Source: Chrysomallon squamiferum
Taxonomy: Eukaryota; Mollusca; Gastropoda; Neomphalida; Peltospiridae
DNA length: 64,000 nt
Assembly: GCA_012295275.1 (NCBI GenBank)
Contig: CM022679.1
Span: forward strand, 24,813,002 to 24,877,001
Direction of reading: 5' to 3'
Position 1 is the first letter of the stretch. Each line of letters starts with the position of its first letter. Below, in pieces: positions 37,021 through 50,110 of this stretch. A program made the translations under genes and the position numbers. The notes under the pieces were generated by a model. That model was not told the origin of the DNA, made no database searches, and saw only the letters and a list, made by a program, of their open reading frames with translations.

Positions 37021-39579
37021 TCAAATCTCCTCAATAAATTTTTTCCAAAAATCTTCCTTCTGTTCATCATACTCAGTATAGGTGTATCTTTTAATCTGAA
37101 GTTTTATTTCTTTTGGAATGTCCCCGTCAGGAATGTTTTCCAGCATAACAATCATTATAACATCTTCTCCCGTTCTGGCTTCTTTAGTACAAGCCTCCTG
37201 TAATTCGCGGTTACGCATACCATCGTGCAGAAAGTTTCGTGATAAAAGCAAAACAGTTTTCCGGCTTTTCGCGATCAAATCCACAATTCGACGTAGTTCG
37301 GATTCTGTAGGGGAGATATTGTTTTTAGAAACAAATATTTTGTTCTGTTTGTTTGCAAGCATATCGTTATAAAACCTTTCATCTTCCTCGGAATATGAAA
37401 TATAGGCATCGTACGGGTATTTTTTTTCTAAATTTTGGTTTTCTTTGAAACTGAGCCAGAAATTATTATAAGTAAATATCAGTTTCCATCGATATTTGTA
37501 AATTATGCCACCAATAATTACAAATACAAAAAAAATAACGGCTAGGGAAATTCCTACGTCCAATCCAAAATCACTGGAGCACTCCTTTTCCAAATTCTTG
37601 ATTATTGAATACAGATGTCTGAGGTTGTAATTTTTCCCGTAAGAGTCAAGGCAATAATAATATTTTCTGCTGTATCGTTGTTTTACTTTAGAATTTAGCA
37701 TCCACCTCAAAAAATGCAAATTATGGCATTCACACGAAATAGGATTCTGGCTGAGGTCAAGGACTACTGAATGGTTTTGTGTTGTCACAGTACTGTCAAG
37801 ATCATCCATCAGTCGTTTTGAAAGCCACCGTAACATGTTGTGAGACAAATCTATAAATTTTAAATTTTTCATGTGCCTTGCATATAGTTTTTCTAAATAC
37901 AAATTGTTTCTGGAAGCTTTTAACGTTTCTAGGTTTACAAGACCTTTGAATAGATTGGCATGGAATTTTTGTATCGTATTTCCACTCAAATCTAGAATTC
38001 GTAGAGACGTTAAGTTTTGAAAGAGCGTTCCTTCTTCATCCTGAATAATAATATCGTTAAGTAAATTCCAAGAAATATTCAAATAGACCAAAGAATGAAA
38101 GTTTTGAAAGAACTGTGGTTCAGCACATGTAGCAAGATTGTTAGAGAGATCCAAGTTTTTTAGTTTTTCTAAACCGATTATCGGTCCAATCCAAAATGAG
38201 AGCAAGTTGTGAGAAATATCTAGTTCTGTTAAACTGTTTGGTTCTATTTTAATTGTAGATATACAGTATGATATTTGTTTAAATGTAGATTTTATTTTAT
38301 TTAGTTTTAAAGGCAGATTGAAAATCAAAGGCTTTGACTTTCTGCATTCACTAGTAGCAGATGAGCAAAACAGGAATTTCGACTTGTCTGTATGAAATAA
38401 ACGTTTATCTAAGGAGCTGCAGGAAGGTTCATCTTCAGCTGAACAGTGAGGTGTGCTTATTACATCTGGCTGCGCTGATGAAGGCATTCTGTGTAAACCT
38501 GGCGGACCGCTGAGATCTATTTCTGTTAAATTTGCTAAAAATATCAAATCCTGCATATATTTTCCGGCTGTAAAGCGTTCGTTTTGCAGAGAAATTTTTT
38601 GCAAAGTTTTCGGAAGTTTTGGTATAGCACCTTTTTCAAACGCCTCGATTCTATTTCCATCAGCATGAATTTCATTTAAGTGGGTAGCAGTAAAGTATTT
38701 TAAATTTTCCCTTGTGATCTGGATGCAAATGGCGTACTTTGCTACAATTCTGTTAATGCGTAGTACTTGCAGAGAGGAATTCTGCCAACCATAAGCACCT
38801 ATTCCGATTTTTTTGAATCCAAGTTTTCTGTTGTCAGAGAGATCCAGAAAGATCAGAGAATTCTTCATGGGTGAGAAAGTTGCAGGTTCGATATCTGTAA
38901 TATGACAGAAAGATAAATCTAAGGCAACTACTTGTCTGACGTGAAGAAATGTTCGGTTGAATAACCTCGACATGTTACAGTATCCTTCTCCGAAGCTTAG
39001 GAGTTTAAGAGAACTCAGCTTTGAAAATTCTTCGCCAAAACTTTGTTCAGGAAGTCCATCTAGATAAAGGTCCTGCAATGACGTAAGGGTAGCTAAAGCA
39101 GGAGTTGGATACGTTTGGGTTTTATCATTGAGGTTGGCATTATGAGTCAGTGATAGAGTCTTCAGACTTTTTAAAGGCTTGAAAACATCACTTTTAAATA
39201 CACGGTTTGTATACTTCAGTCTGTTACCAGTTAAATTCAGTTTCTTAAGAGTTTCTAATTTTTCAAATGCTCCGGTTTCAATTGTGTCTATTATGTTGTT
39301 AGCCAAACTGAGACGAACAAGTCTGGTGAAGGATGAGAAATTGGAGGTACCAAGTTCTGTCAAATTGTTGAAATCCAACACCAGTGCACTAATACGATTG
39401 GCGTCTGGTATGTGTGGAACTGCAGAAAAGCCCCTCGAAGAGCAGTCAGCTACAAGATGTGATTTTTTGAGATAACAAACACACGGGCCGCAATCATATG
39501 TGATTGTTTTCCTTAAAGAATGAAACGTAGTAGCCGCTGTCAACGTCGTAATGACCAGGGCCAGCAACAGACGATCCAT
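37021..39579 (-). CDS. Toll-like receptor with a divergent TIR domain
   Basis: Single-pass innate immune receptor, with the entire coding region in one exon (852 residues). I start at ATG 39579-39577 (MDRLLLALVITTL, a signal peptide). The in-frame ATG at 39600 falls before a probable splice acceptor at 39588-39589. A Cys-bearing N-cap (DCGPCVCYL) is followed by leucine-rich repeats of LxxLxLxxN type, interrupted by a Cys-rich insert (AEDEPSCSS to TSECRKSK). A C-terminal LRR cap has CEC and further cysteines. One membrane helix lies near residues 675-695, and the TIR domain runs from about 721 to 852 with box 1 YDAYISY and box 3 FW. The box 2/BB loop reads VSKNNISPTES instead of the usual RDxxPG type, and the box 1 to box 2 spacing is short. 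Signalling through MyD88-like adaptors is known for the family, not shown here. Confidence 0.95.
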   Translation of the reverse strand: MDRLLLALVITTLTAATTFHSLRKTITYDCGPCVCYLKKSHLVADCSSRGFSAVPHIPDANRISALVLDFNNLTELGTSNFSSFTRLVRLSLANNIIDTIETGAFEKLETLKKLNLTGNRLKYTNRVFKSDVFKPLKSLKTLSLTHNANLNDKTQTYPTPALATLTSLQDLYLDGLPEQSFGEEFSKLSSLKLLSFGEGYCNMSRLFNRTFLHVRQVVALDLSFCHITDIEPATFSPMKNSLIFLDLSDNRKLGFKKIGIGAYGWQNSSLQVLRINRIVAKYAICIQITRENLKYFTATHLNEIHADGNRIEAFEKGAIPKLPKTLQKISLQNERFTAGKYMQDLIFLANLTEIDLSGPPGLHRMPSSAQPDVISTPHCSAEDEPSCSSLDKRLFHTDKSKFLFCSSATSECRKSKPLIFNLPLKLNKIKSTFKQISYCISTIKIEPNSLTELDISHNLLSFWIGPIIGLEKLKNLDLSNNLATCAEPQFFQNFHSLVYLNISWNLLNDIIIQDEEGTLFQNLTSLRILDLSGNTIQKFHANLFKGLVNLETLKASRNNLYLEKLYARHMKNLKFIDLSHNMLRWLSKRLMDDLDSTVTTQNHSVVLDLSQNPISCECHNLHFLRWMLNSKVKQRYSRKYYYCLDSYGKNYNLRHLYSIIKNLEKECSSDFGLDVGISLAVIFFVFVIIGGIIYKYRWKLIFTYNNFWLSFKENQNLEKKYPYDAYISYSEEDERFYNDMLANKQNKIFVSKNNISPTESELRRIVDLIAKSRKTVLLLSRNFLHDGMRNRELQEACTKEARTGEDVIMIVMLENIPDGDIPKEIKLQIKRYTYTEYDEQKEDFWKKFIEEI

Positions 39580-39666
39580 GATCTTATCTTCAAAAGGCAA
39601 TAAATAATATATTATTTTAATTAGAATATCAACATCAGATTCAGTTTTATCGAAGATATAAATTTA

Positions 39667-39873
39667 GACTTTTAGTCTTATTATTATTAGTAGTAGTAGT
39701 AGTAATTTATTTATTAGTTCTTCTTATTAGTAGTAGTAGTAGTAATTTATTTATTAGTTCTTCTTATTATTAGTAGTAGTAGTAATTTATTTATTACTTC
39801 TTCTTATTAGTAGTAGTAGTAGTAATTTATTTATTTGTTAGTTCTTCTTATTAGTAGTAGTAGTAGTAGTAAT
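39667..39873. repeat. ~40-bp minisatellite with (AGT)n core upstream of TLR coding exon
   Basis: Five copies of a unit with TTCTTCTTATTAGTAGTAGT followed by AATTTATTTATT. They lie in the inferred TLR 5' intron. Confidence 0.92.
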
Positions 39874-40353
39874 TTTTTTTTTTAATTTTTTTATTATTAT
39901 TATTATTATTTTTCTTCTAATTACAGTAAGAATCACAACGCGGCTGTATTGTGATATGTAATATTATATTATTACTATATTTCTAATACTAATATTTAGT
40001 CTCACAAACTATAAAAATGTTTAAATATTAATAATACAAATAAATCATACACCTGTATTTTTATTACTGGATTTGATATCAACTATTTATATAGAGACAA
40101 CAGAAACACGCAGAAATATGTATAAATTGAAGTACTTGAGCAAGGAAATAAAATCGGAATTATTTCCCTTTTCCGTCTTGTGTGAGACCAGTTAATATGA
40201 ATATTTTACCTTACGTGGAAATGTTATATAGAGATTAGTAAATTCTCAGTTATAATATTTTATTTATTAATATTATTCAGATTATTATTTGTAATAATTA
40301 TAATACTTTTTATATTCAGTTATCTCTACTAAACAGTGTGGGCACATGGCAAC

Positions 40354-40360
<7 letters not shown>

Positions 40361-40399
<39 letters not shown>
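40361..40399. repeat. (CA)n microsatellite in inferred TLR intron
   Basis: About 18 CA units with one CG interruption. Confidence 0.93.
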
Positions 40400-40400
<1 letters not shown>

Positions 40401-40636
40401 TGTCTCTCTATAAAATAACATATAATAACTCAGACAACAAAAAGAACTGAGGATATAACTTTTTTATTTTATTTATTGATTGATTTATTTTTGAATATTC
40501 GTAGTCTGTACTCACGTGAAGCATTTGTCAAGGAAACATTTTAACAGGAAGTAAATTAGTAACTATTTATTTTTATTAAATAAACATTCTAGAAAATGCA
40601 AACTGTAAATAACTAAAAGTAAAATCAAACACATAC

Positions 40637-40760
40637 CTTCTTGTTTCTCTTTGTGTGATTTGCACTGCTTGGTAAGAGATTAATTTATTTCAGATCTGAA
40701 TCAACGAGTAGCTACGTTTTGGTATCGTCAGAGAGCTCGTTCTTTCCCTAGTTTCGCTAC
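40637..40760 (-). promoter_or_regulatory. Probable TLR untranslated first exon and promoter
   Basis: The minus strand shows CAAGAAG followed by a strong GTATGTG donor (GT at 40635-40636), compatible with the acceptor before ATAAGATCATGG. A CCAAT pentamer lies at 40777-40781, just upstream. The region is less AT-rich than its surroundings. The start site is unknown. Confidence 0.45.
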
Positions 40761-41132
40761 CTCATTTGCCGCTTAGCCAATCAATGTTCGTTAACAGACG
40801 TACCCGATTGATACAGGTATTAAACAATTTACCCCCAAAACTTGGGACCGGATTTCTGGATTTGAGAGATTTCTAGAGATTATAATATATACATAAAATA
40901 TAAGCTAAATATATACTTAAAATATAAATTAATCAATGAAAAATAGTTCTATGTAAAATATATAAATAAAATAATAATAACAATAATAAAATTTTTAACA
41001 AATTTTTTTTTTTTTTTTTTTTAAATAGCCGATTTTCTCCATTTTCCGGATTTTTTTGAAGCCGGATAAATGGATCGATACTCATATAAGGTTTCCAGTT
41101 GCATACACTGAACACCTAACAGTGAGTGCGTG

Positions 41133-41134
<2 letters not shown>

Positions 41135-41203
<69 letters not shown>
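41135..41203. repeat. (GA)n microsatellite
   Basis: About 34 uninterrupted GA units, followed at 41221-41243 by a short CATA run. Confidence 0.97.
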
Positions 41204-41207
<4 letters not shown>

Positions 41208-41918
41208 TATTAAAAAGCATTACATACATACATACATACATACACACATGCATTAATGAATACCACTAAATTTTACGATTGATACTATTTGAATAGTAAA
41301 AATCACGTTTGATGTGTGGAACTAAATAGTAAAAATTAACGAGGAATTAAACGTAGGTAAATGAGTTAAAACGATACCTTTTCCTGATGCAGTCTCTTGA
41401 CATAAGAGAAAACTATTACTGATTTACATAATTATAATACCCTTATTAAAATTCTTATGTAAGTATAAATTAAGCTTTTCTCATCGAGTACACATTTTTG
41501 TTATCACCGTTTGCAGTAATGTCATCGGTAAAATAATGCGTTTTAAGATTATAACATCGAGATGGGTTTTTTTTTAAGTTTCTGTGTGTGCTTGTGTGTG
41601 TGTGCGTGTGTTTGTGCGATTTCAGACATAAATGTCCATCCGATAAGACCATTTTAATTTCGATTAGAATTTTATTTTATAATTTCATTATTTACGTTTT
41701 TCTTCTTCTTTTTTTGTTAATTGTTTTCTTTTATGAAAATAGTGAAGTATGTGTGTTTTTAAATATTTTTCTTTTTATTTTATAATTTTTATAGAAATAA
41801 TGTTTAATGTTCTGTTTAAGATGAATGTCACTTCTAACATAGTCAAGATATAATACTGACATATATTTTCTAATAAACAATATAATTTATAGAAATACAA
41901 TTTACTACATAAAACACT

Positions 41919-41967
<49 letters not shown>

Positions 41968-43554
41968 TAACTAAAAATAAAAATATAAAAATCTTGACAT
42001 TTTTCTATTTTTTAATAATTATTAATTTCAAATAAACCATTCATATTTTTTCATCAGTCCAGGTCAAATTAAAAAATGAAAACTATCAATACCTGTTGAT
42101 ACTCCACATGAAGAAATAAACTAAATGTATTAAATGTTAAATAACGATTTTCACAGTATTAATTATTTATTAGTTCCTATGATGGTCTCACTTCATATTT
42201 TGAAATCTTTTTCATTCATTTGTTGCCTAAATCATTTGACATGCCTCAGTTATCATATGTTACCATTTTTGAAGCCATTTTATTTGTATGATGCAGCATT
42301 CATTTCATATGGAACTATAAATGAGTGTCTTACAACAGTATTACAATACAAAATGATGCAGAGATTTTGATTTATAAGAGGTTCCAAATTTACTCGTAAT
42401 ACTTTTAATTTGAAAAGAATAACAAAGAAAACACGTATTCAGAAATATCAATTTTTAACAGATTAAAGAATTAAGATAATGACTCATCACATGACATCTT
42501 GATACCATAAGAGGAAATAGTAATTACAGTAGCGACATTAATATAATTACTACATACTGTAAGAAGACATTTTATAGTTAATCAAATAATATATGTACAA
42601 GAAAACGTTAATACTACTACTAATAATAATTTGAATAACAAATAATGGGATTATAATAATATAATAATGTAACAGGGGTTTCAGAATTTCTGCCACATAT
42701 TTTAGTTCTTAGCAATACAACACAATCAGTTTTATCTAACCTCTAGGCTTTTGAATATAAATAAGAACTTTCTAGACTTGATTTTTCTTCTTCTTTTTTT
42801 TAATATTATTATTATATATTATATTATTTTATTTTATTTGTGAAAAAATAAAATCCATTTCTGAAATGCTTTAATCTCTCATTTTAAAAACAAATACTTT
42901 CATGATTATTAACCTGTTCAATGTGATTATCACATTTGATAAATTCACTCAATCAGATAGTCAGACTCAAACTCAAACTCCTCCCATAGCATGAGCTATA
43001 ATTTTTTCCTTGCTCAATAATACACTAAATATGAAAGTCATTACATATGAAAGTAACAAAATTTTAAAAGCTATAATCATAATTAATGGAATGTAGCTAT
43101 CAACAGCCAGGTGGGTGTTTTACATTTACTATGGCACACAATTATTAATTCATTCTATCATTTTCTAATCACAAGTTTTCCCAAAAAAAACAAAAAACAA
43201 CAACACAGGAACAAAATTATTATTATTATTTTTTTTTAATACAGCTGCCTTTTCTCATTTTCTCTGGCACATATTTGTCACTTATCAACAGAAATAATAT
43301 TCCATTCTATATATTAAAAGGTAATCTATTCTCTGTCACAACTAGATTCCAGATCCTTCGTGATCATGGCAACAACCCTAATCTTTAGATAAATAAAAAA
43401 ATAAAAAAAAAAAACTTTGTTTTAACTATTTGTCATCCATGAAGAGATACATACACACTTCGCATTAGGCAAACTGTATATGGTTAACACACAATCACCT
43501 TCCTCGTGTTACATTATTATAATGTCTAAAATCAGTTGAATTAATACTTCATCA
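41204..43554. other. Intergenic DNA upstream of TLR and 3' flank of ATAD1
   Basis: AT-rich, with an (AAT)n run near 41920-41964. No conserved coding frame is seen. Short frames at 41470-41785 and 42134-42370 have no recognisable domain. The ATAD1 3' UTR lies next to 43554. Confidence 0.5.
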
Positions 43555-43914
43555 TCAATCCATTGGTATACTGTCAGTCACCGAAGTATATGTGTTTTTT
43601 GTTTGTCGCAGTTTCGTGACAGCTGTGTTAAGATCGGCCATCGATATCCCTCTAAGTTCATCATGCAGTTTATCATTGCTGAAAACAAGAAGGCAAGAGA
43701 ATAATGTACCAGTCCATCTACAATGTGACTAATATTTGAATAATTAATTTTATGAAGTGTTTTATTTTTTTATTTTATAATCTCTCTACAAACACAAACA
43801 GAGGCAGCACAAACGTACAGATAGTTAGATAGACAAGAAAGAAATACCAATAAAAAGATTAGACAGATAAATAGATAGAGACAGACACACAGACAGAAAA
43901 AAGTGCACATGGTG

Positions 43915-43952
<38 letters not shown>

Positions 43953-46900
43953 CACAAAGAGATGTGGAATATAAATGCTAATGAATGGGTTGACATAAAA
44001 CTATGCTATTCAAGAAAGACATCAAATAACATACAGACAGAAAAGTGGATGTGTGTGTGTTAAATGTGGTGGATAAATGCGACTGACATATAATATGCTC
44101 AACAATAAAATCTATCTCATGTTTACAAACCGCTGAACATTTATTCTTCTCCTGAAGACTAACAAGTCTCAAGGTGTAGCGTTTTAATATATTATTTTTA
44201 TATGTTCACCAGTAGTTCTAAAAATTACCTTATTTCACCCGAACTGGTCCGATGTTGTTGCATGTACTCATGCACGGTGCTGACTGCAGCTGAACGACAT
44301 GCCTCTCTGATATCACTGCCTGAAAACCCATCAGTCATCACACCTAGCTGATCATAATCTATTTTGTCTGTCTGAAACGTAAGAAAAATAATTTTAACAA
44401 CTAGAATAGAACAGAATAGAAAGGAGTAGGGTAGGGTAGGGTAGGGTAGGGTAGAGTAGAGTAGAGTAGAGTAGAGTAGAGTAGAGTAGAGTAGAGTAGA
44501 GTAGAGTAGAGTAGAGTAGAGTAGAGTAGAGTAGAGTAGAGTAGAGTAAAGCAGAGAAGAGTAGAATAGTGTAGAGAAGAGAGTTGAGCCAAGAATAGAA
44601 AAGAAAATTTAAACAATAAATGAAATAAATTAATTATTTTTAATGCAAAAGCAATCTTTCACAGAGCTCTAATGGGAACAGGAATTAATTCTACCTGACC
44701 ACTCAGAGTCTAGTGTAAGAGTTATTTTGAGTAAAATGGATCTACATAAATAAAGAATTTACTATTACTTATGTTTCCAAAATCATAATATCAGTTGTGG
44801 TTTGTAGAAGATTATTACAGAATGTTTTAATATTATAGATTTAGTCATTTAAAATCCAATATTAATGTGCCCAGTGCAAAAAATATATAAAAACATGACT
44901 GACAGAAAAATTCATTACAAAATCAAAGGAAACAAATCCATGAAAATAGAATTGAACGAAAAAACCACTCCTGAATTAACATTTTGAAAATTAGGAGATT
45001 ATTTAGGAAGGAATATTTATTTAACATTTTTTTTAACATAATGAATATTGGAGCCAATGTTCCAGAACTGTTTCATCATGGCTGAAGATTTCCTCTTTTG
45101 TTTCTTGAGTGCTCCTTAACCATGCATCCAACTTGATGTAACATAAACCATTTCCTTCTACTACATTTGTTAACTGGGTATTAAGCATGTTGTGGTTTTC
45201 CACGGAACTTCAAGAGTACAGTGAAGAAACCTCTAGCCATCATTATATGGTTTGCTTTTCTAGACAGATAGCCAGTAGACAGATAGGTGTATTTTTTAAA
45301 AGAAATTTACAACCTGCTTTTGGTTACTGGATGAAAACTGTAGCCATCATTTCACAGTTGTCTCTAAGTAAGAAAGGAGTATTTTTCAAAGACAATTTGC
45401 TACATACCTTTTCATCTGTTAGAATCATTCTGAAAATCTGTGTTCTTTGTTCTTTTCCCTGTTGGAAAAAAAATAATAATAATAATAATTACAATTTAAA
45501 AAAATATATATTAAAAATTTAAAAATTGAAAAAAATTTGAAAATAAATGAAATTTGTAGGGGATTATGTAGTTTTTTGTTTTATTTGGTTTTTAACATTT
45601 ATTTTTATGGAAGCTGATTTGATGATTTAATTCAAGAAATAAATCAAAAGAATTGCAATATTATTAACAAAAGATTTCAATTCTTGTATTTTTAAAATTT
45701 GACTTTTTGACATTTTACATGGGTGAATAACATGAAAAAATAACACTGTTTATTTTCTAAAAAAATAAACATTTAAAAATACCCTACTATTAGACATTTA
45801 GAAGTCTGTGTGGCAAAACATAGGGAAAAACAAAACAACAACAACTAACCGGCATGCCTATTCGAAACTGACTGGGCATTCTTCGAAGTATAGCTGCATC
45901 CACATCCTGCCTGCGATTCGTGGCCCCCATAACCATGACATTGCAGTACTTATCTGTGATCAGCCCGTCCCAGAAACTCATAAACTGAGTCTTAATCATG
46001 GCTGTAGCTTCATGATCAGATGAGGAACGAGATCTCAAGAATGAATCTGAAACATCATTTATATATATTTAATTTTTACTAAGATTTTAAAAAATCTTTT
46101 GTAACAGTCTGATTGATTTTCCTAATGCCATAATTCACCTCTACCCCCTGAAAATTATATATATATATATATCTAGATATATTAAATCATTAAGATTTTA
46201 AAACAATTTTTGATAAAATTTGTTGTGATTTTCCTGTGCAAAAATTCATCTCGATCCACAAAAAATCATTGTAAGTAGTTTCCTTAATTAATGCTTAAAA
46301 AACAGCAAATTTCACAAATATAATTTAATTACATTAAATAATTACTGAAGTTAAAAGTCAGTCTGTTTGATTTACTTACCAATCTCATCAATAAATATAA
46401 TAGTTGGCTGCAACTTAATAGCCTGTGAATGTAGAGAGACAAAAAGATCTTTAATCATTTTTAAAAAGTAACAATAATCAAAATAAATATCAAAAAAATA
46501 TATTTTCCAGTCTTAACACTAACTGCATGCTGTAATGTTTATAATTTTTAAATTTTCAAATTTTTATTGTCATTGACAAGATGAGCTTAACAACAGATCA
46601 TGCGAAAAGCACATTCAATACATGGTTCCAATAACCATATTAAGAAACATCTGAATGCAAAGTTCAGCAAAACATTATTTTTTTAAAAAGATATCTGAAT
46701 ATTTTCAACAAAGACACACACATTCTGTCATCTTTATAATGAAGTTCATTGTGATACAATATTAATAATTTTACAAAAAAAAAAAAAATAGGAAGGAATT
46801 TCTTCAACACTTATTTTGAATTATTTCAACTTACTTTAATAATATGAAATATAATTAAAAACAAACTCAATAATTTATCTTTGATCTTGTCAAAAATAAT

Positions 46901-49900
46901 TTTCATCACACAAACTAATCACCAGTTATTGCTAATATCAGTTAAACATCTTTGTAATTTATGCTCGACTTCAAAAAGGAAACTTCTGTTATACAGCAAA
47001 ATACTTTTTTTTCTTTTTTTTTTCTTCTTCTTTTTTTTTTATGCATTCACCATATACAGGTTAAAAAATAAAATTATTTAAATAAAATAGTCTCTATACA
47101 TAATTAAATGAAGTGGAAGAAAAAACAAACAAACAATAGACAAAACAAGTGGTGAAATTCTGTGACCCAACCATCTTTCTAAGGGCTAGTTTAATGTTCT
47201 GTTCAAACTATTACCAATGAAAACACAGCTTCAGCTCTCTTCTGGGATTCTCCATACCACTTGTCAACCAAAGATGAAATCTGAAGATTTAGGAATCTGG
47301 CACCTGAAATAAGTTACACAGTTTCTGTTACATTAAACAAAAGACAAAACAATGCAACAAGTTGAATCAACATTTTCACATGTGTTTAGATTATATTATG
47401 ATAAATCTCTATACTGCAAGACAAGATTTGATTATTCACAATATTTAAATATTCTCAATATCTATGTATCACAATATTTAAATATTCTCAATATCTCTGT
47501 ATCACTCAATTTTATTTTTTAAATTTTCAGTATTTATCACAATTTTAAATATTCTTGATATTGGCGGACATACTATTTGAATGTATCACTTACAACAGGA
47601 AAACATTCCTAAATTAACTGATACATTATATTTTTATATGATTACTATATGACAGAATACAGTAATAGTTTTGTTTAATGGTTGTTGTAGGACATTCTTA
47701 TCATTTATCATGTCCTAGATCAAACATTTTAATATCTAGATATAAAAGCACCCATCTTTAATAATCTTTAAATTTTCATTTTCTGAGTCTGTGGCAATAT
47801 TAAGATATTTCACTTCCGATACCTAAAATATAATTTTCAGGAAAGTGCATATGATTAAAAAAAAATATTTAAATAGCCAATGGGCTTGTTGTTTATCATG
47901 ACCATAGCAATTCAAACTGCAAAATTTTACTAACATAAATGTACCATATCTGATAGCTGTTTAATAACAAAGAATTCATTTTTTATACAGTGTAATAGTA
48001 CAGTAAATTCTTTAAATGTTTTACCTGCAGCTTTTGCTGTTGCCTTGGCAATCATTGTTTTACCACATCCAGGTGGACCGTACAGCAACACACCTGAAAA
48101 TATGAATGGAAAAAATCAAACTTTAAAAAAAGAAATATATTATATATAAATATATCAGTACACTGCACATTTATTTTATTCAGTAAAGTTTGGCCATGTA
48201 ATTTAGCCCTTTAAGCATTAACAAAAATTATATGAAATAATCTGAAATATTTTTAGAACATAAACACTGGCAAAATAATTACATCTTTCGATACAAAGTC
48301 GTAAGTTGTTGATGACAGTAAATCATATTTTATACTCAGTTTTCCCTTAAGCATGCACCCACATTTTTTTCCCACTACTCTTATTATTATTATTATTATA
48401 ATTTTTATTTTATTTTACTGTGAAATAGCTTTAAAAATCTAGATCTGAACAGCTAGAGCTGCCCCTGACGTTTATGTCTTATTGTAAAATGAAGGTAAAC
48501 CTTTTGGTGCTTGCAGCAGTGTGGAGTTTTGGAAAAGCTGGATATTTCTGAATGGCAATATCACAGTTTCTTGAATTTCACTAATAACGCTGTCCAAACC
48601 ACCAATGTCAGACCAGGACACATCAACATCCCGTGGATCAACCAGGTTTGATGCAATGCAGAGCTCATATTCCGACAACTAGAACAAACAAACATAAAAA
48701 AGAAAAATGAAAATAACAAATACACTGACAAAAACAACAATAATACAATAATGAAAACAATATCTATATCTATATCTATCTATCTCTCTCTCTCACTAAA
48801 TATATATTTATTTATATTCATAACAGATAAAAAGACAAAATATCTAGTATTTAACTGTACATATAAATAACAATGCTAATACAAAAATATATCCACAAAA
48901 TTTAAAAAATTTAAATTAATATCTAGTATCTAAACAGTATTAAAAAAATTAAATTTTTTGTTCTTAATGTGGTATAAGGAAAAAGATATAATACAAAAAA
49001 CAAAATTAAGAAAAAAAAATATATATAATATAAAAATTTATAAATAAATAAATAAATAAATAAACAAAAATTAAGAAAACAATATTGTTTCACATTTTAG
49101 AAAGGACATTTATTATACTAGCTGAGAGCTGAATGTATTACAATAAATATACTTTTCTTCACAAGAAGAATATTTTTTCTTTGTTTTTATATGAAACTAA
49201 TTTTAAACATACCTTTTGTACATTGTCAACTCCAAGACGTTTCAGCATCTTTTGAGCCTAAAAAATTAAAAAAAATTAAATTAAAATAATTTATTTTTTA
49301 AAATTGTTTCACATTATTTTTATTCCTATATTTTACATATCATGCCTCTTTGTTTTATGCATATTTTAACATCAATATTTTTAAATTAGATCTTGCAACT
49401 GCTAGAACTTAATCAGTTAATATGTTACTTTTATTCTTTATTTTTTAATACTATTATTTTTTTTTAATTATTATTATTTTTTTGTCATCAGTATTTAGTT
49501 TTTCCTAAGTATAAATTACTGAAGTGGAAAATGAAATTTTGATAAACAATTTACAAGTAATTAAATGTCCATAAATCAAAATTACTGAAGTGGAAAATGA
49601 AATTTTGATAAACAATTTACAAGTAATTAAACGTCCATAAATCAAAATTAATTAAATCATGTGTTCTGTCAGCCATAAATTAATATAAATAAATATATAT
49701 TAATCTAATGCATGTCTATATTTATGAAAACACTCTTTATTATATAGTAAGACATACATACATACATAAATACATATATTTTTATGGTACTGAACATTTT
49801 TAAACATTGCTATAAACTATACATGTATAACAAATGCAAGGATGACATGATTATTTACAAATGTTTGCTACATGTTTACTGTAGATTACAAAAACAACTT

Positions 49901-50060
49901 TCTATTTCCAGTGAATGTGTCACCTTCTTTAAATATTACAATAAGTAGTAATAATAATTTAAAATAATTTATAAAGGTGTAGCAGTAACTGAAATCGGTT
50001 GGTAGCAAATATTTGCTTTCTGCACTATTGATAATTATATTCTAATGCAGCAAGCTGTGT

Positions 50061-50110
<50 letters not shown>

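Noticed and set aside
37118-39475. Plus-strand frames within the TLR
   Set aside because: Shadows of the 852-residue minus-strand coding region.
40800-41090. Possible second pogo-like element (ACTTGGGACCGGATTTC, then CCGGATTTTTTTGAAGCCGG)
   Set aside because: The similarity is short and I could not define both ends or a target duplication.
44426-44548. G-rich pentamer run resembling telomere-like repeat
   Set aside because: The unit is GTAGG/GTAGA, not TTAGGG. It is an interstitial microsatellite in an ATAD1 intron.
45187-45522. 111-residue plus-strand frame
   Set aside because: Runs antisense over the ATAD1 exon at 45408-45458 and ends in a poly-Asn microsatellite. No domain is recognised.
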